The notes under the pieces are model-generated. The model was not told the origin of the DNA. It was given only the letters and a program-made list of their open reading frames with translations, and did no database searches. The position numbers were made by a program, and so were the translations under genes. Positions 1-5,856 of a stretch of DNA of 8,737 nucleotides are shown here, piece by piece (the first letter of the stretch is position 1; each line of letters starts with the position of its first letter). This DNA is from Bacillota bacterium (GTDB taxonomy: Bacteria; Bacillota; Clostridia; Oscillospirales; Ruminococcaceae), in the NCBI GenBank assembly GCA_023439605.1, contig JAEXNS010000096.1:1-8737 (forward strand), read 5' to 3'.

Positions 1-253
1 TCAAAAAATCGTAGGTTTCCAAAGGGCAACGCCCTTGGTCGCTTTCCGCAGAAAGCGAAATCTTTATGCTTCAAGAGCTTTTTTGCTTCTTTTTGCGATA
101 GAAAAAGAAGCGGAGTTTGAGGCAGAGACTCATAAATTGCCTCAGCAATTTGCTTAAGTTGACGACATTGGGCGCCCGGAAAGCCTGGTCGACTCAGCAG
201 AGTCTAAACTCTACAAAATCTTAAACTTTACCTTTAATGGCTGAATATTAAAC
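1..253 (+). repeat. Dispersed hairpin-rich repeat, copy 1 (long form)
   Basis: Positions 1-164 match 1905-2068 without gaps and with only four mismatches. This arm is a string of small hairpins: CCAA(A)GGGC/GCCCTTGG at 18-37, CGCTTTC-CGCA-GAAAGCG at 40-57, GCTTCTTTTT/AAAAAGAAGC at 85-111, and AAATTGC-CTCA-GCAATTT at 134-151. From about 165 it continues into a diverged core like the copy at 5298-5431, in the same direction as that copy. It ends in GGCTGAATATTAAAC (239-253), which is roughly the reverse complement of the left end of the copy starting at 8662. No ORF in it looks like a protein. It may begin before the window. The family could be a non-autonomous (MITE-like) element or a REP-type structured repeat; no transposase is present. 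Confidence 0.8.
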
Positions 254-311
254 TTTATATTTTTATTATAACAAATAATTATAAAAAACTCTATGTTTTT
301 TTATGATTTTA

Positions 312-320
312 TGGTAAAAT
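312..320 (+). promoter_or_regulatory. Possible extended -10 promoter of the DUF6483-dus operon
   Basis: TGG followed by TAAAAT fits an extended -10 (TGnTAnnnT). I see no good -35 about 17 bases upstream. If it is used, the transcript would carry the repeat at 331-425 in its 5' leader. AT-rich sequence throws up such matches often, so this is weak. Apart from this and the two repeats, 1-504 shows nothing gene-like. Confidence 0.3.
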
Positions 321-330
321 AATAATTAAG

Positions 331-425
331 GTTCTTATTCAGCAATATTTTTTACCGAAGGTCCAGAGAGACTGGAAAGCTCGGTCGACTCCGCAGAGTC
401 CGAAACTCCTGCCTAATGGTTAACC
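331..425 (+). repeat. Dispersed hairpin-rich repeat, copy 2 (core form)
   Basis: It starts with a TTATTCAGC end like the other copies. It then has TTTTACCGAAGGTCCAG, an AAAGC spacer and the hairpin GACTC-CGCA-GAGTC near 388-401, all shared with 5298-5431. The right end is diverged and cannot be fixed exactly. It lies just upstream of the small gene at 505. Confidence 0.75.
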
Positions 426-504
426 TACTGTTGTGAGTTAATAATAAAAATCAAAGATTACTTTTTTAAAAAATAATAAAATAAATTTTAAGGACGTGTA
501 TAAT

Positions 505-873
505 ATGTTTAATAACGATCTAATAATGCGTGAAATAGAATCCCTCACAAAGTTTTTGGCTAGAGCAGTATTTCACCTTGATGTTACTGAAGATGAAATA
601 ATCGACGAGTATGGTTTTATAAACGGCGAGGATTTGACTTGGCGTATGCTTATGACTAAAATAAATGTAGGAAAAATAGACGAAGCAGAAAAGTTTATTA
701 TTGAAAAAACCTGTAATGATACAAAATTTCAATATTTAAGAATTGCCATAGATTTTTATGCTGAACTTGATAAGCTTGAAGATTCATTCCTTGAAGAACA
801 TGATTATCCCAGAGAAAACATTTTAAACGGACTTAACAAAATAAAGGAAATATATAATTACGGTGAAAGTTAA
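505..873 (+). CDS. Small DUF6483-like protein of unknown function
   Basis: Encodes 122 residues, acidic and apparently all-helical, with no signal peptide or membrane segment. The start MFNNDLIMREIESLTKFLAR resembles the pattern (xxDYxMRQIExLxxFlak) of DUF6483 proteins in Firmicutes; I assign that family from memory with moderate confidence, and its role is unknown to me. The frame is also open from a GTG at 496, but AAGGA at 490-494 sits only one base before it and ten bases before the ATG at 505, so 505 is preferred. The stop overlaps the next start (TAATG at 871-875), so it is probably translationally coupled to the dihydrouridine synthase. That context hints at, but does not prove, a link to RNA metabolism. 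Confidence 0.8.
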   Translation: MFNNDLIMREIESLTKFLARAVFHLDVTEDEIIDEYGFINGEDLTWRMLMTKINVGKIDEAEKFIIEKTCNDTKFQYLRIAIDFYAELDKLEDSFLEEHDYPRENILNGLNKIKEIYNYGES

Positions 874-1856
874 TGGATTATGTACATATAGGAAATGTTA
901 AAATAAAAAAAACAGCTGCACTTGCTCCAATGGCTGGAGTTGCTGATAGAGCATATAGAGTTTTAAATACTGAGTTTGGATGTTCATACACCGTAAGTGA
1001 AATGATTTCTGCAAAAGGTCTTTGTTATAACGACAAAAAAACAGAAGAATTATGTTTTATATCCCCAGAAGAACGTCCAACAGCTTTGCAAATTTTCGGA
1101 AGTGAACCCGAATTTATTTTTAAAGCTGTAAATATATGTACAAAATACAAACCCAATATAATTGATATAAATATGGGTTGTCCTGTTCCAAAGGTAGTGA
1201 ACACAAATTCTGGGAGTGCCTTAATGAAAGATATCTCACTTTCAAAAGAAATTGTTATAGCTGCAAGAGAAGCGGCGAAGGATATTCCTGTCACCGTAAA
1301 AATAAGAAAAGGATGGGACGAAACAAAAATTAATGCTGTAGAGTTCGCTAAGTCAATGGAAACGGCAGGTGCTTCTGCTATAGCTATACACGGCAGAACA
1401 AAAAATCAAATGTATTCTGGAAAAGCGGACTGGGATATAATTAAATCTGTAAAAGAAAGCGTCTCTATTCCAGTTATAGGAAACGGAGACGTAAAAACTC
1501 TAGAAGATTGTCTAAACATGTATTCATATACAAACTGTGATTTAGTTATGATAGGTCGAGCTTCTTATGGAAATCCGTGGATTTTTAAGGCTATAGATTA
1601 TTATTTTGAAAATAAAACTTTTGTCTCACCTTCTATTGATGATAAACTTAATACTCTACTTTATCATGTAGAATTAATTTTAAAATCTAAGCCTGAGCAT
1701 ATTGCCATAAGAGAGGCCAGAAAACATTCTGCATGGTATTTGACTGGTTTATATGGTGCTGCATCTTTTCGTGCAAAATGCAATACACTTGAAAATTTTG
1801 AAGATGTAAAAAAATTAGTTTCTGAATTTAAAAATCTACAATATAATCATAATTAA
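873..1856 (+). CDS. dusB: tRNA-dihydrouridine synthase, DusB-type
   Basis: Flavoenzyme expected to reduce specific uridines in the tRNA D-loop to dihydrouridine using FMN and NAD(P)H in the cytoplasm. The 327 residues match the usual Dus length. The N-terminal TIM barrel starts with the FMN-binding loop LAPMAGVADRAYR (18-29). The active site INMGCPVPKV has the catalytic acid Cys103. KIRKGW (143-148), HGRT (173-176), NGD (204-206) and MIGRA (226-230) are the usual flavin/phosphate and substrate motifs. The C-terminal helical tRNA-binding domain shows IREARKHSAWYLTG (279-292). The start overlaps the previous stop, with GGTGA (862-866) as ribosome site inside the upstream gene. Whether it is strictly DusB or a related clostridial Dus cannot be settled by eye. 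I see no convincing terminator after the stop; the hairpin-rich repeat at 1905 may serve as one. Confidence 0.93.
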   Translation: MDYVHIGNVKIKKTAALAPMAGVADRAYRVLNTEFGCSYTVSEMISAKGLCYNDKKTEELCFISPEERPTALQIFGSEPEFIFKAVNICTKYKPNIIDINMGCPVPKVVNTNSGSALMKDISLSKEIVIAAREAAKDIPVTVKIRKGWDETKINAVEFAKSMETAGASAIAIHGRTKNQMYSGKADWDIIKSVKESVSIPVIGNGDVKTLEDCLNMYSYTNCDLVMIGRASYGNPWIFKAIDYYFENKTFVSPSIDDKLNTLLYHVELILKSKPEHIAIREARKHSAWYLTGLYGAASFRAKCNTLENFEDVKKLVSEFKNLQYNHN

Positions 1857-1904
1857 TATTTGTTGCTATTTAAACATTAAAGTTAAAGTTTTAATCTATT
1901 TTTT

Positions 1905-2169
1905 TCAAAAAATCGTAGGTTTCCAAAGGGCAATGCCCTTGGTCGCTTTCTGCAGAAAGCGAAATCTTTATGCTTTAAGAGCTTTTTTGCTTCTTTTTGC
2001 GATAGAAAAAGAAGCGGAGTTTGAGGCAGAGCCTCATAAATTGCCTCAGCAATTTGCTTAAGTTGACGGTTTTACAGGAGTTTCGACTCTACGGAGTCGA
2101 CCGGGCTTTCTGGTCGCCCTGGACCTTCTGTAAAATGTCTCCACCCTATACATATGGCTTAATAGTAAT
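1905..2169 (-). repeat. Dispersed hairpin-rich repeat, copy 3 (long form, core inverted)
   Basis: Positions 1905-2068 match the arm at 1-164 closely. The following core (about 2068-2169) is the reverse complement of the copy at 5298-5431: it reads GGTTTTACAGGAGTTTCGAC, then the hairpin CGACTC-TACG-GAGTCG, then GGGCTTTCTGGTCG, and ends in CCATATGTATAG on the other strand. Here the arm joins the core at the shared TTGACGGTTTTAC, whereas in copy 1 the arm precedes a core in the opposite direction. A short open frame across 2021-2203 is only repeat sequence with no protein character. The region 1857-2332 holds only this repeat, the inverted repeat at 2167 and the promoter/leader at 2246. Confidence 0.8.
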
Positions 2170-2208
2170 ATTTAAAGTGCGATTGATTCTAATTGCACTT
2201 TAAATATT
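2167..2208. repeat. Strong inverted repeat upstream of the maturase promoter
   Basis: AATATTTAAAGTGC (2167-2180) pairs perfectly with GCACTTTAAATATT (2195-2208). Inner bases 2181-2184 and 2191-2194 extend the stem to about 18 pairs (one G-T), leaving a 6-base loop. There is almost no T-run on either side, so it is not a typical intrinsic terminator. It lies about 37 bases upstream of the -10 at 2246 and could be an operator or insulating hairpin. The second unit at 4310 has no equivalent. Confidence 0.6.
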
Positions 2209-2245
2209 TGTACACAATAAACATAAAATCAATTTATTTTTGTAA

Positions 2246-2332
2246 TATAATACAAAGTTTATTTTAGGTGAGATATTATTGGCTTTTAATCAGTTTTATA
2301 TGTATCTGTAAAAATATTTAGGGAGGTTTTTT
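2246..2332 (+). promoter_or_regulatory. Promoter (-10) and leader of the maturase-dockerin unit A
   Basis: TATAAT at 2246-2251 is followed by a leader of roughly 75 bases with TTTTAGGTGAGATATTATTG in it, then GGGAGG (2321-2326), six bases before the ATG. The block from TTTTTGTAATATAATACAAA to the ribosome site recurs almost unchanged at 4310-4397 before the second dockerin gene, which supports a functional promoter. No good -35 is visible about 17 bases upstream (ATAAAA in both copies), so an activator or alternative sigma factor is possible. Confidence 0.6.
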
Positions 2333-3313
2333 ATGATAAAAATGAATTATACTATTAGTTTAACAAATAAATGTAATCTAAACTGTGAATATTGTTATGA
2401 AAAAAACTTAAATACTGAATTAGGCTCTTTAAGTGAAGATACTGCACGATATACGGTTAATTTTTTAAAAAATAAGCCGATAGACATTTTATACTTGTTT
2501 GGCGGCGAACCTCTTTTAATGAAAGAAATGATAAAATATCTTACTTTAAATATAAAAGCCGAAAAGTATGTTATCACAACAAATGGAGTCCTTTTAGAAG
2601 AAAACTTTGTTAAGTGGTGCAGTGACAACAATGTAGCCATAAATTTGTCACATGACGGTAAAGATTGTTCTAAAAGAGGCTTAGATGTATCTTTTCTAAA
2701 TGAAAAACTAAAACTTCTTCTTAAATATCGTCCTGAAACCTTGGTTCAAATGGTTTATAATGAAGAATCCTTAATGGATTTAGAAAAAAATATTCTATAT
2801 TTCAAAGAATTGGGTGTGAAGAAAGTTTTCCCGGCTATGGATTCCTTCTTAAAACCTAAAGACATAGATGCATTTGCGGATAATATGAAGATGGTTTGGG
2901 AAAGATTATATAATATTACCGATATATATATATTACAATTTGGAGATAAAATAAAAGTATTAAACGGAAAACCCATCACCCCATGTGAAATAGGGAAAAA
3001 AAACATGTATATAAACTGGGATGGCAAAATCTATCCTTGTGTTCAATTTCAAAATAGAGAAGAGTTCTGTGCTGGAGATGTAATAAATGGCTTAAACATA
3101 AAACCTTTATTGCAAAGACACCCGAACTACTCAAATGTAGCCAAAAGATGTGATGGATGTGAAATATCCCAATATTGTCAAAACGCTTGTGCATGCCGAA
3201 AAATGTCTTCAACAAATGGACTTGATGATATATCTGAAGCAGCATGTATAGAACAACAAGTTCTTTTATTAACAATTCTAAACAAACAAATAAATGAAAT
3301 TTATAGGAGATAA
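2333..3313 (+). CDS. Radical SAM/SPASM peptide maturase-like enzyme
   Basis: Probable radical S-adenosylmethionine enzyme that modifies a gene-encoded peptide in the cytoplasm, most likely the dockerin protein encoded next. The 326 residues begin with the 4Fe-4S motif CNLNCEYC (Cys14, 18, 21) and continue with the SAM-binding FGGEP (56-60). The C-terminal SPASM domain has the expected spacing for two auxiliary clusters: Cys218, then GKIYPC (Cys236), then Cx2Cx5Cx3C at Cys273/276/282/286, and a late Cys305, with extra cysteines at 246 and 288. It is slightly short for the family but appears complete. GGGAGG six bases upstream supports the ATG at 2333 over the one at 2342. Its stop is five bases before the next start, and the ribosome site of that gene lies inside its 3' end. 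The chemistry (thioether, cyclophane or other) cannot be read from sequence. An anaerobic sulfatase-maturase-like role is less likely, as no sulfatase is present. Ruminococcus/Fibrobacter peptide-maturase families are the first to compare. Confidence 0.88.
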   Translation: MIKMNYTISLTNKCNLNCEYCYEKNLNTELGSLSEDTARYTVNFLKNKPIDILYLFGGEPLLMKEMIKYLTLNIKAEKYVITTNGVLLEENFVKWCSDNNVAINLSHDGKDCSKRGLDVSFLNEKLKLLLKYRPETLVQMVYNEESLMDLEKNILYFKELGVKKVFPAMDSFLKPKDIDAFADNMKMVWERLYNITDIYILQFGDKIKVLNGKPITPCEIGKKNMYINWDGKIYPCVQFQNREEFCAGDVINGLNIKPLLQRHPNYSNVAKRCDGCEISQYCQNACACRKMSSTNGLDDISEAACIEQQVLLLTILNKQINEIYRR

Positions 3314-3318
3314 TTATT

Positions 3319-4104
3319 ATGAGAAAGTTCACAAAGCAAATTTCAACCTTAATAGCCTTAGCAACAGCGGTATCAGCAAATCCATCTATAGTAACTGCAG
3401 AAAATGTAGAAGATATAAGTTATATGGGTGGTTTAGCTCCATACACAGAAGAAATCGTTACTCCAACTGCAGGTGTCATGATGTACACTGAAACAGAAGT
3501 TACACCTTTGATGGGTGATGTGTATTACACCTATGAAACAACAACATATGAAACAACAACTGAGTTTTCTTGTGCTGGTGCTTTCATGAATACTGATGAT
3601 TACTACTGGGAAACTACACCTGATGATTATTACAACTGGGAAACCACTACAACAACTACTTATGATATGCCTATTGGTACTTTCATGAATACTGACGATG
3701 AATACTGGGGAACACTAGAAACCACAACCACTACATCATTGGGCACTTGGGTTGAAAGTAATTCAAATACTTTCAGTACAAATCAAGAAATCTACACTCC
3801 TTTTTATGGTGATATAGATTTAGATGCTCAAATCACTAATACCGATTTAGTTTTAATATGTCAAGTTTTAATACAAGATGTTGAATTAAACGATGAACAA
3901 AAAAAAGCCGCTGATATTAACAAAGATGGAGAAAATGACATAGCAGATGCTGCTTTGATAAAATCTCATTTACTCGGCGACGACGTTCCAAATATCGATG
4001 TTCCTATAATCACCACAACGGAATATACTAATGAATATACATTTACTACAACTGAACCTACTACAACTACTTATGATATGCCAATAGGTACATTTATCAA
4101 TTAA
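3319..4104 (+). CDS. Secreted Thr-rich dockerin protein, candidate maturase substrate A
   Basis: 261 residues. Residues 1-27 look like a Sec signal peptide: MRKFTKQ, then a hydrophobic run, with cleavage possible after VSA (20) or VTA (27). A conserved block follows (APYTEE at 40-45, TPLMGDVYY at 62-70). A low-complexity region of Thr runs and acidic/aromatic residues (about 71-160) contains FMNTDD twice (89-94, 122-127) and YDMPIGTF (115-122). A type I dockerin spans about 163-220, with two Ca-binding loops: Asp165/167/169/176 and Asp199/Asn201/Asp203/Asp210. After a second Thr linker the protein ends in YDMPIGTFIN, repeating the internal motif. The dockerin implies binding to a cohesin on a scaffoldin or the cell surface; no enzyme domain is visible. 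AGGAGA (3305-3310) precedes the ATG. Linkage to the maturase suggests post-translational modification before export, which is inference. Confidence 0.88.
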   Translation: MRKFTKQISTLIALATAVSANPSIVTAENVEDISYMGGLAPYTEEIVTPTAGVMMYTETEVTPLMGDVYYTYETTTYETTTEFSCAGAFMNTDDYYWETTPDDYYNWETTTTTTYDMPIGTFMNTDDEYWGTLETTTTTSLGTWVESNSNTFSTNQEIYTPFYGDIDLDAQITNTDLVLICQVLIQDVELNDEQKKAADINKDGENDIADAALIKSHLLGDDVPNIDVPIITTTEYTNEYTFTTTEPTTTTYDMPIGTFIN

Positions 4105-4110
4105 TTTATT

Positions 4111-4156
4111 AAAAAGCTGTTTTACTCTCGTTATAAGAGTAAAACAGCTTTTTTTT
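4111..4156 (+). terminator. Intrinsic terminator of unit A
   Basis: AAAAAGCTGTTTTACTCT pairs with AGAGTAAAACAGCTTTTT (18-bp stem, 7-base loop at 4129-4135) and ends in a run of eight T. It lies seven bases after the dockerin stop and is nearly identical to the terminator at 5256-5296. Confidence 0.93.
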
Positions 4157-4184
4157 GGTTACTATTTAGCTAATAAAGGTGAGA

Positions 4185-4228
4185 TTTACAATTTCAGTCT
4201 CACCTAAAGCTGTAGTCATTATAATTTT
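4185..4228 (-). pseudogene. 44-bp exact copy of an internal piece of the response-regulator gene
   Basis: Bases 4185-4228 are identical to 5537-5580, in the same orientation, inside the receiver gene encoded at 5838-5437. On the minus strand they would encode IIMTTALGETEIV. Just before it, 4158-4184 begins GTTACTATTTAGCT, like the left end of the repeat copy after the second terminator (5298). Thus the order terminator / repeat end / regulator fragment mirrors 5256-5580 with the middle removed. The join falls at a TTTAC shared by the repeat and the regulator gene. AGGTGAGA (4177-4184) and TCTCACCT (4198-4205) also form an 8-bp inverted repeat. It has no coding capacity. The rest of the 354-base spacer 4105-4458 holds the terminator, about 80 unremarkable AT-rich bases (4229-4309), and the promoter copy and maturase scar. 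Confidence 0.85.
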
Positions 4229-4309
4229 AATATATATCCTGTCTAACTAATGACGGAATTTCAATAAATTTTCATATAAAATATGTATAAAACTAGTTTG
4301 TTTTTGTAA

Positions 4310-4397
4310 TATAATACAAATTTTATTTTAGGTGAGATATTATTGATTATTAATCCGTTTTATAATTATCCGTAAGATATTTATTAGAAGGTTTTTT
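4310..4397 (+). promoter_or_regulatory. Promoter (-10) and leader of unit B, duplicate of unit A leader
   Basis: TATAAT at 4310-4315 and the following leader match 2246-2332 nearly base for base, including TTTTAGGTGAGATATTATTG, and end at the degraded ribosome site GAAGG before the relic ATG at 4398. It should drive the second dockerin gene independently of unit A, because a terminator lies between them. Confidence 0.6.
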
Positions 4398-4447
4398 ATG
4401 ACAAAATAAATATACTATTGGCTTAACAAATAAATGAAATTTATAGG
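4398..4447 (+). pseudogene. Scar of a deleted radical SAM maturase gene
   Basis: ATGACAAAATAAATATACTA at 4398-4417 corresponds to the first codons of the maturase at 2333, with a 2-base loss and early stops. At AACAAATAAATG (4425-4436) the match jumps to the last codons and ribosome site of the same gene. In the intact gene this 12-mer occurs near both ends, at 2362-2373 and 3285-3296, exactly 923 bases apart. One 12-mer copy remains, as expected for deletion between short direct repeats. The ATG-to-ATG distance (maturase to dockerin) is 986 in unit A and 61 in unit B; the 925 difference equals 923 plus the 2-base indel. Confidence 0.9.
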
Positions 4448-4458
4448 AGGTAATTATT

Positions 4459-5250
4459 ATGAGAAAGTTCACAAAGCAAATTTCAACCTTAATAGCCTTA
4501 GCAACAGCAGTGTCCGCAAATCCATCTATTATTAATGCAGAAAGTACAAGTGACGCCCAATACATGGGTATTGCACCATATACAGAAGAAACTGTAGTAA
4601 GTAGAACTGCCGGTATTGCTATGTCCACTGAAACAGAAATGACACCTTTGATGGGTGATGTGTATTATACATCATATCCAGAAATTATATCAACTATAGG
4701 TACTATTGTTACCTATGATTCAGAAACTACTACCACTACTACTGATGATTACTATGTTGAAACCACCCACCCTATTACGGCTATTGGTACTTTCGTGAAT
4801 ACCGATGATTACTATGAGGAAACCATCTATGTAACTACACCTATAGAAGCTTTCGTTGATACCAGTTATGATTGGGCAACTTCTCCAGCACTCACAGGTG
4901 CTTCGCCTGCAGCAGGATGGCCATATTCAACCACACCAACACAGGATATTTACCAATCTTTTTATGGTGATATAGATTTAAGTGGTAAAATCAATAATTC
5001 CGATTTGGTATTAATATGTCAGGCTTTAATACAAGATGTGGACTTAATTGCTCAACAAAAAGCATATGCAGATATTAATCAAGATGGAGATGTCGACATC
5101 GCTGATGCTGCTATGATAAAATCCCATTTACTTGGTGACGATGTTCCAAACATCGATTACCCATTAACTACTACCACAGAATCTACTGAATACACTTCAA
5201 CAACAACTACTACCACTTATGATATGCCAATAGGTACATTTAGCAATTAA
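4459..5250 (+). CDS. Secreted Thr-rich dockerin protein, candidate maturase substrate B
   Basis: Paralogue of the protein at 3319, 263 residues. Residues 1-24 are identical, and so are the first 50 bases of the two genes. The conserved blocks APYTEE and MTPLMGDVYYT recur. The middle part has diverged in sequence but keeps Thr runs and the motifs IGTFVNTDDYY (109-119), IEAFVDT (129-135) and a C-terminal YDMPIGTFSN. The type I dockerin (about 169-226) has calcium loops with Asp171/173/Asp182 and Asp205/Asn207/Asp209/Asp216. It has no cysteine-rich or catalytic region. The ribosome site TAGGAGG is stronger than that of copy A. Its own maturase is deleted, so if modification is needed it must use the enzyme encoded at 2333 or another one. 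Confidence 0.88.
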   Translation: MRKFTKQISTLIALATAVSANPSIINAESTSDAQYMGIAPYTEETVVSRTAGIAMSTETEMTPLMGDVYYTSYPEIISTIGTIVTYDSETTTTTTDDYYVETTHPITAIGTFVNTDDYYEETIYVTTPIEAFVDTSYDWATSPALTGASPAAGWPYSTTPTQDIYQSFYGDIDLSGKINNSDLVLICQALIQDVDLIAQQKAYADINQDGDVDIADAAMIKSHLLGDDVPNIDYPLTTTTESTEYTSTTTTTTYDMPIGTFSN

Positions 5251-5255
5251 TTATT

Positions 5256-5296
5256 AAAGCTGTTTTACTCTCGTTTAAGAGTAAAACAGCTTTTTT
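5256..5296 (+). terminator. Intrinsic terminator of unit B
   Basis: AAAGCTGTTTTACTCT pairs with AGAGTAAAACAGCTTT (16-bp stem, 6-base loop) and ends in TTTTTT. It is a near copy of the terminator at 4111-4156, showing that the duplication included the gene end. Confidence 0.92.
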
Positions 5297-5297
5297 A

Positions 5298-5431
5298 GTT
5301 ACTATCCAGCCATATGTATAGGTCGGAGCTATTTTACCGAAGGTCCAGGACGACCAGAAAGCCCGATCGACTCCGCAGAGTCGAAACTCTTGTAAAACCG
5401 TCAACTTTACCTTTAGAAGCCGAATATCAAT
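5298..5431 (+). repeat. Dispersed hairpin-rich repeat, copy 4 (complete short form)
   Basis: The clearest short copy. Left end is GTTACTATCCAGCC, right end AAGCCGAATATCAAT, which are imperfect inverted repeats of each other. The core has TTTTACCGAAGGTCCAGGAC and the hairpin CGACTC-CGCA-GAGTCG (5368-5383), then GTAAAACCGTCAAC. It fills the space between the unit B terminator and the stop codon of the convergent response-regulator gene (5437), so its hairpins may help end or stabilise transcripts from either side. Confidence 0.8.
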
Positions 5432-5436
5432 CTTTT

Positions 5437-5838
5437 TTACCCATCTATCAAGCCTAGTTTTTTCATTACTTGTACTAGTTTGTCAATATTTATTGGTTTT
5501 GATGCATATGCATCACACTCATATTCCATTGCCTGTTTTACAATTTCAGTCTCACCTAAAGCTGTAGTCATTATAATTTTTGAACGTTTTTCTTGTGGAA
5601 TATTATTTTGCTTTTCTAAATCCCTAATTACTTTCAAAACCTTAATTCCATCAACTTTAGGCATCATTATATCTAAACATATTAAGTCATAAGTTTCGTT
5701 TTCTTTACTAGACATCATAAAAGCTTCTACTGCCTCTAAACCATCTACAACTATATCACATTCACCATACTCTGAAAGAATTTTACTTAAAAACTTTCTA
5801 CTAACCATATCATCTTCTGCAATCAATATTTTATTCAT
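5437..5838 (-). CDS. Single-domain response regulator (CheY-like receiver)
   Basis: 133 residues forming one complete receiver and no output domain. It shows the acidic pair Asp9/Asp10 (ILIAEDD), phospho-acceptor Asp56 (LICLDIMMP), switch Thr92 (IIMTTA) and Lys114 (YASKP). It probably receives phosphate from the kinase or HPt domain encoded just upstream and acts by protein contact. GGAGGGTG is placed five bases before the ATG, and the gene starts 18 bases after the preceding stop, so it is the last gene of the kinase operon. An internal 44-bp piece is duplicated at 4185-4228. Its target is not visible here. Confidence 0.92.
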   Translation of the reverse strand: MNKILIAEDDMVSRKFLSKILSEYGECDIVVDGLEAVEAFMMSSKENETYDLICLDIMMPKVDGIKVLKVIRDLEKQNNIPQEKRSKIIMTTALGETEIVKQAMEYECDAYASKPINIDKLVQVMKKLGLIDG

Positions 5839-5856
5839 TTTTCACCCTCCATTTTT

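Noticed and set aside
1..164. Tandem hairpins considered as a tRNA cluster or structured ncRNA gene
   Set aside because: No cloverleaf, no T-loop GTTCGA-type box and no promoter or terminator pairing; the same sequence recurs at 1905, so a dispersed repeat explains it better.
2021..2203. Open frame of 60 codons on the plus strand
   Set aside because: It lies almost wholly in the hairpin-rich repeat copy 3 and the inverted repeat, has no ribosome site and no recognisable protein pattern.
2976..3332. Minus-strand open frame of 118 codons inside the maturase gene
   Set aside because: It is antisense to the cysteine-rich SPASM region, and the plus-strand frame has a complete family signature. 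No ribosome site was noted.
3294..3491. Open frame overlapping the end of the maturase and the start of the dockerin gene
   Set aside because: It is an out-of-frame reading of two well-supported genes; the dockerin frame has the ribosome site, signal peptide and paralogue support.
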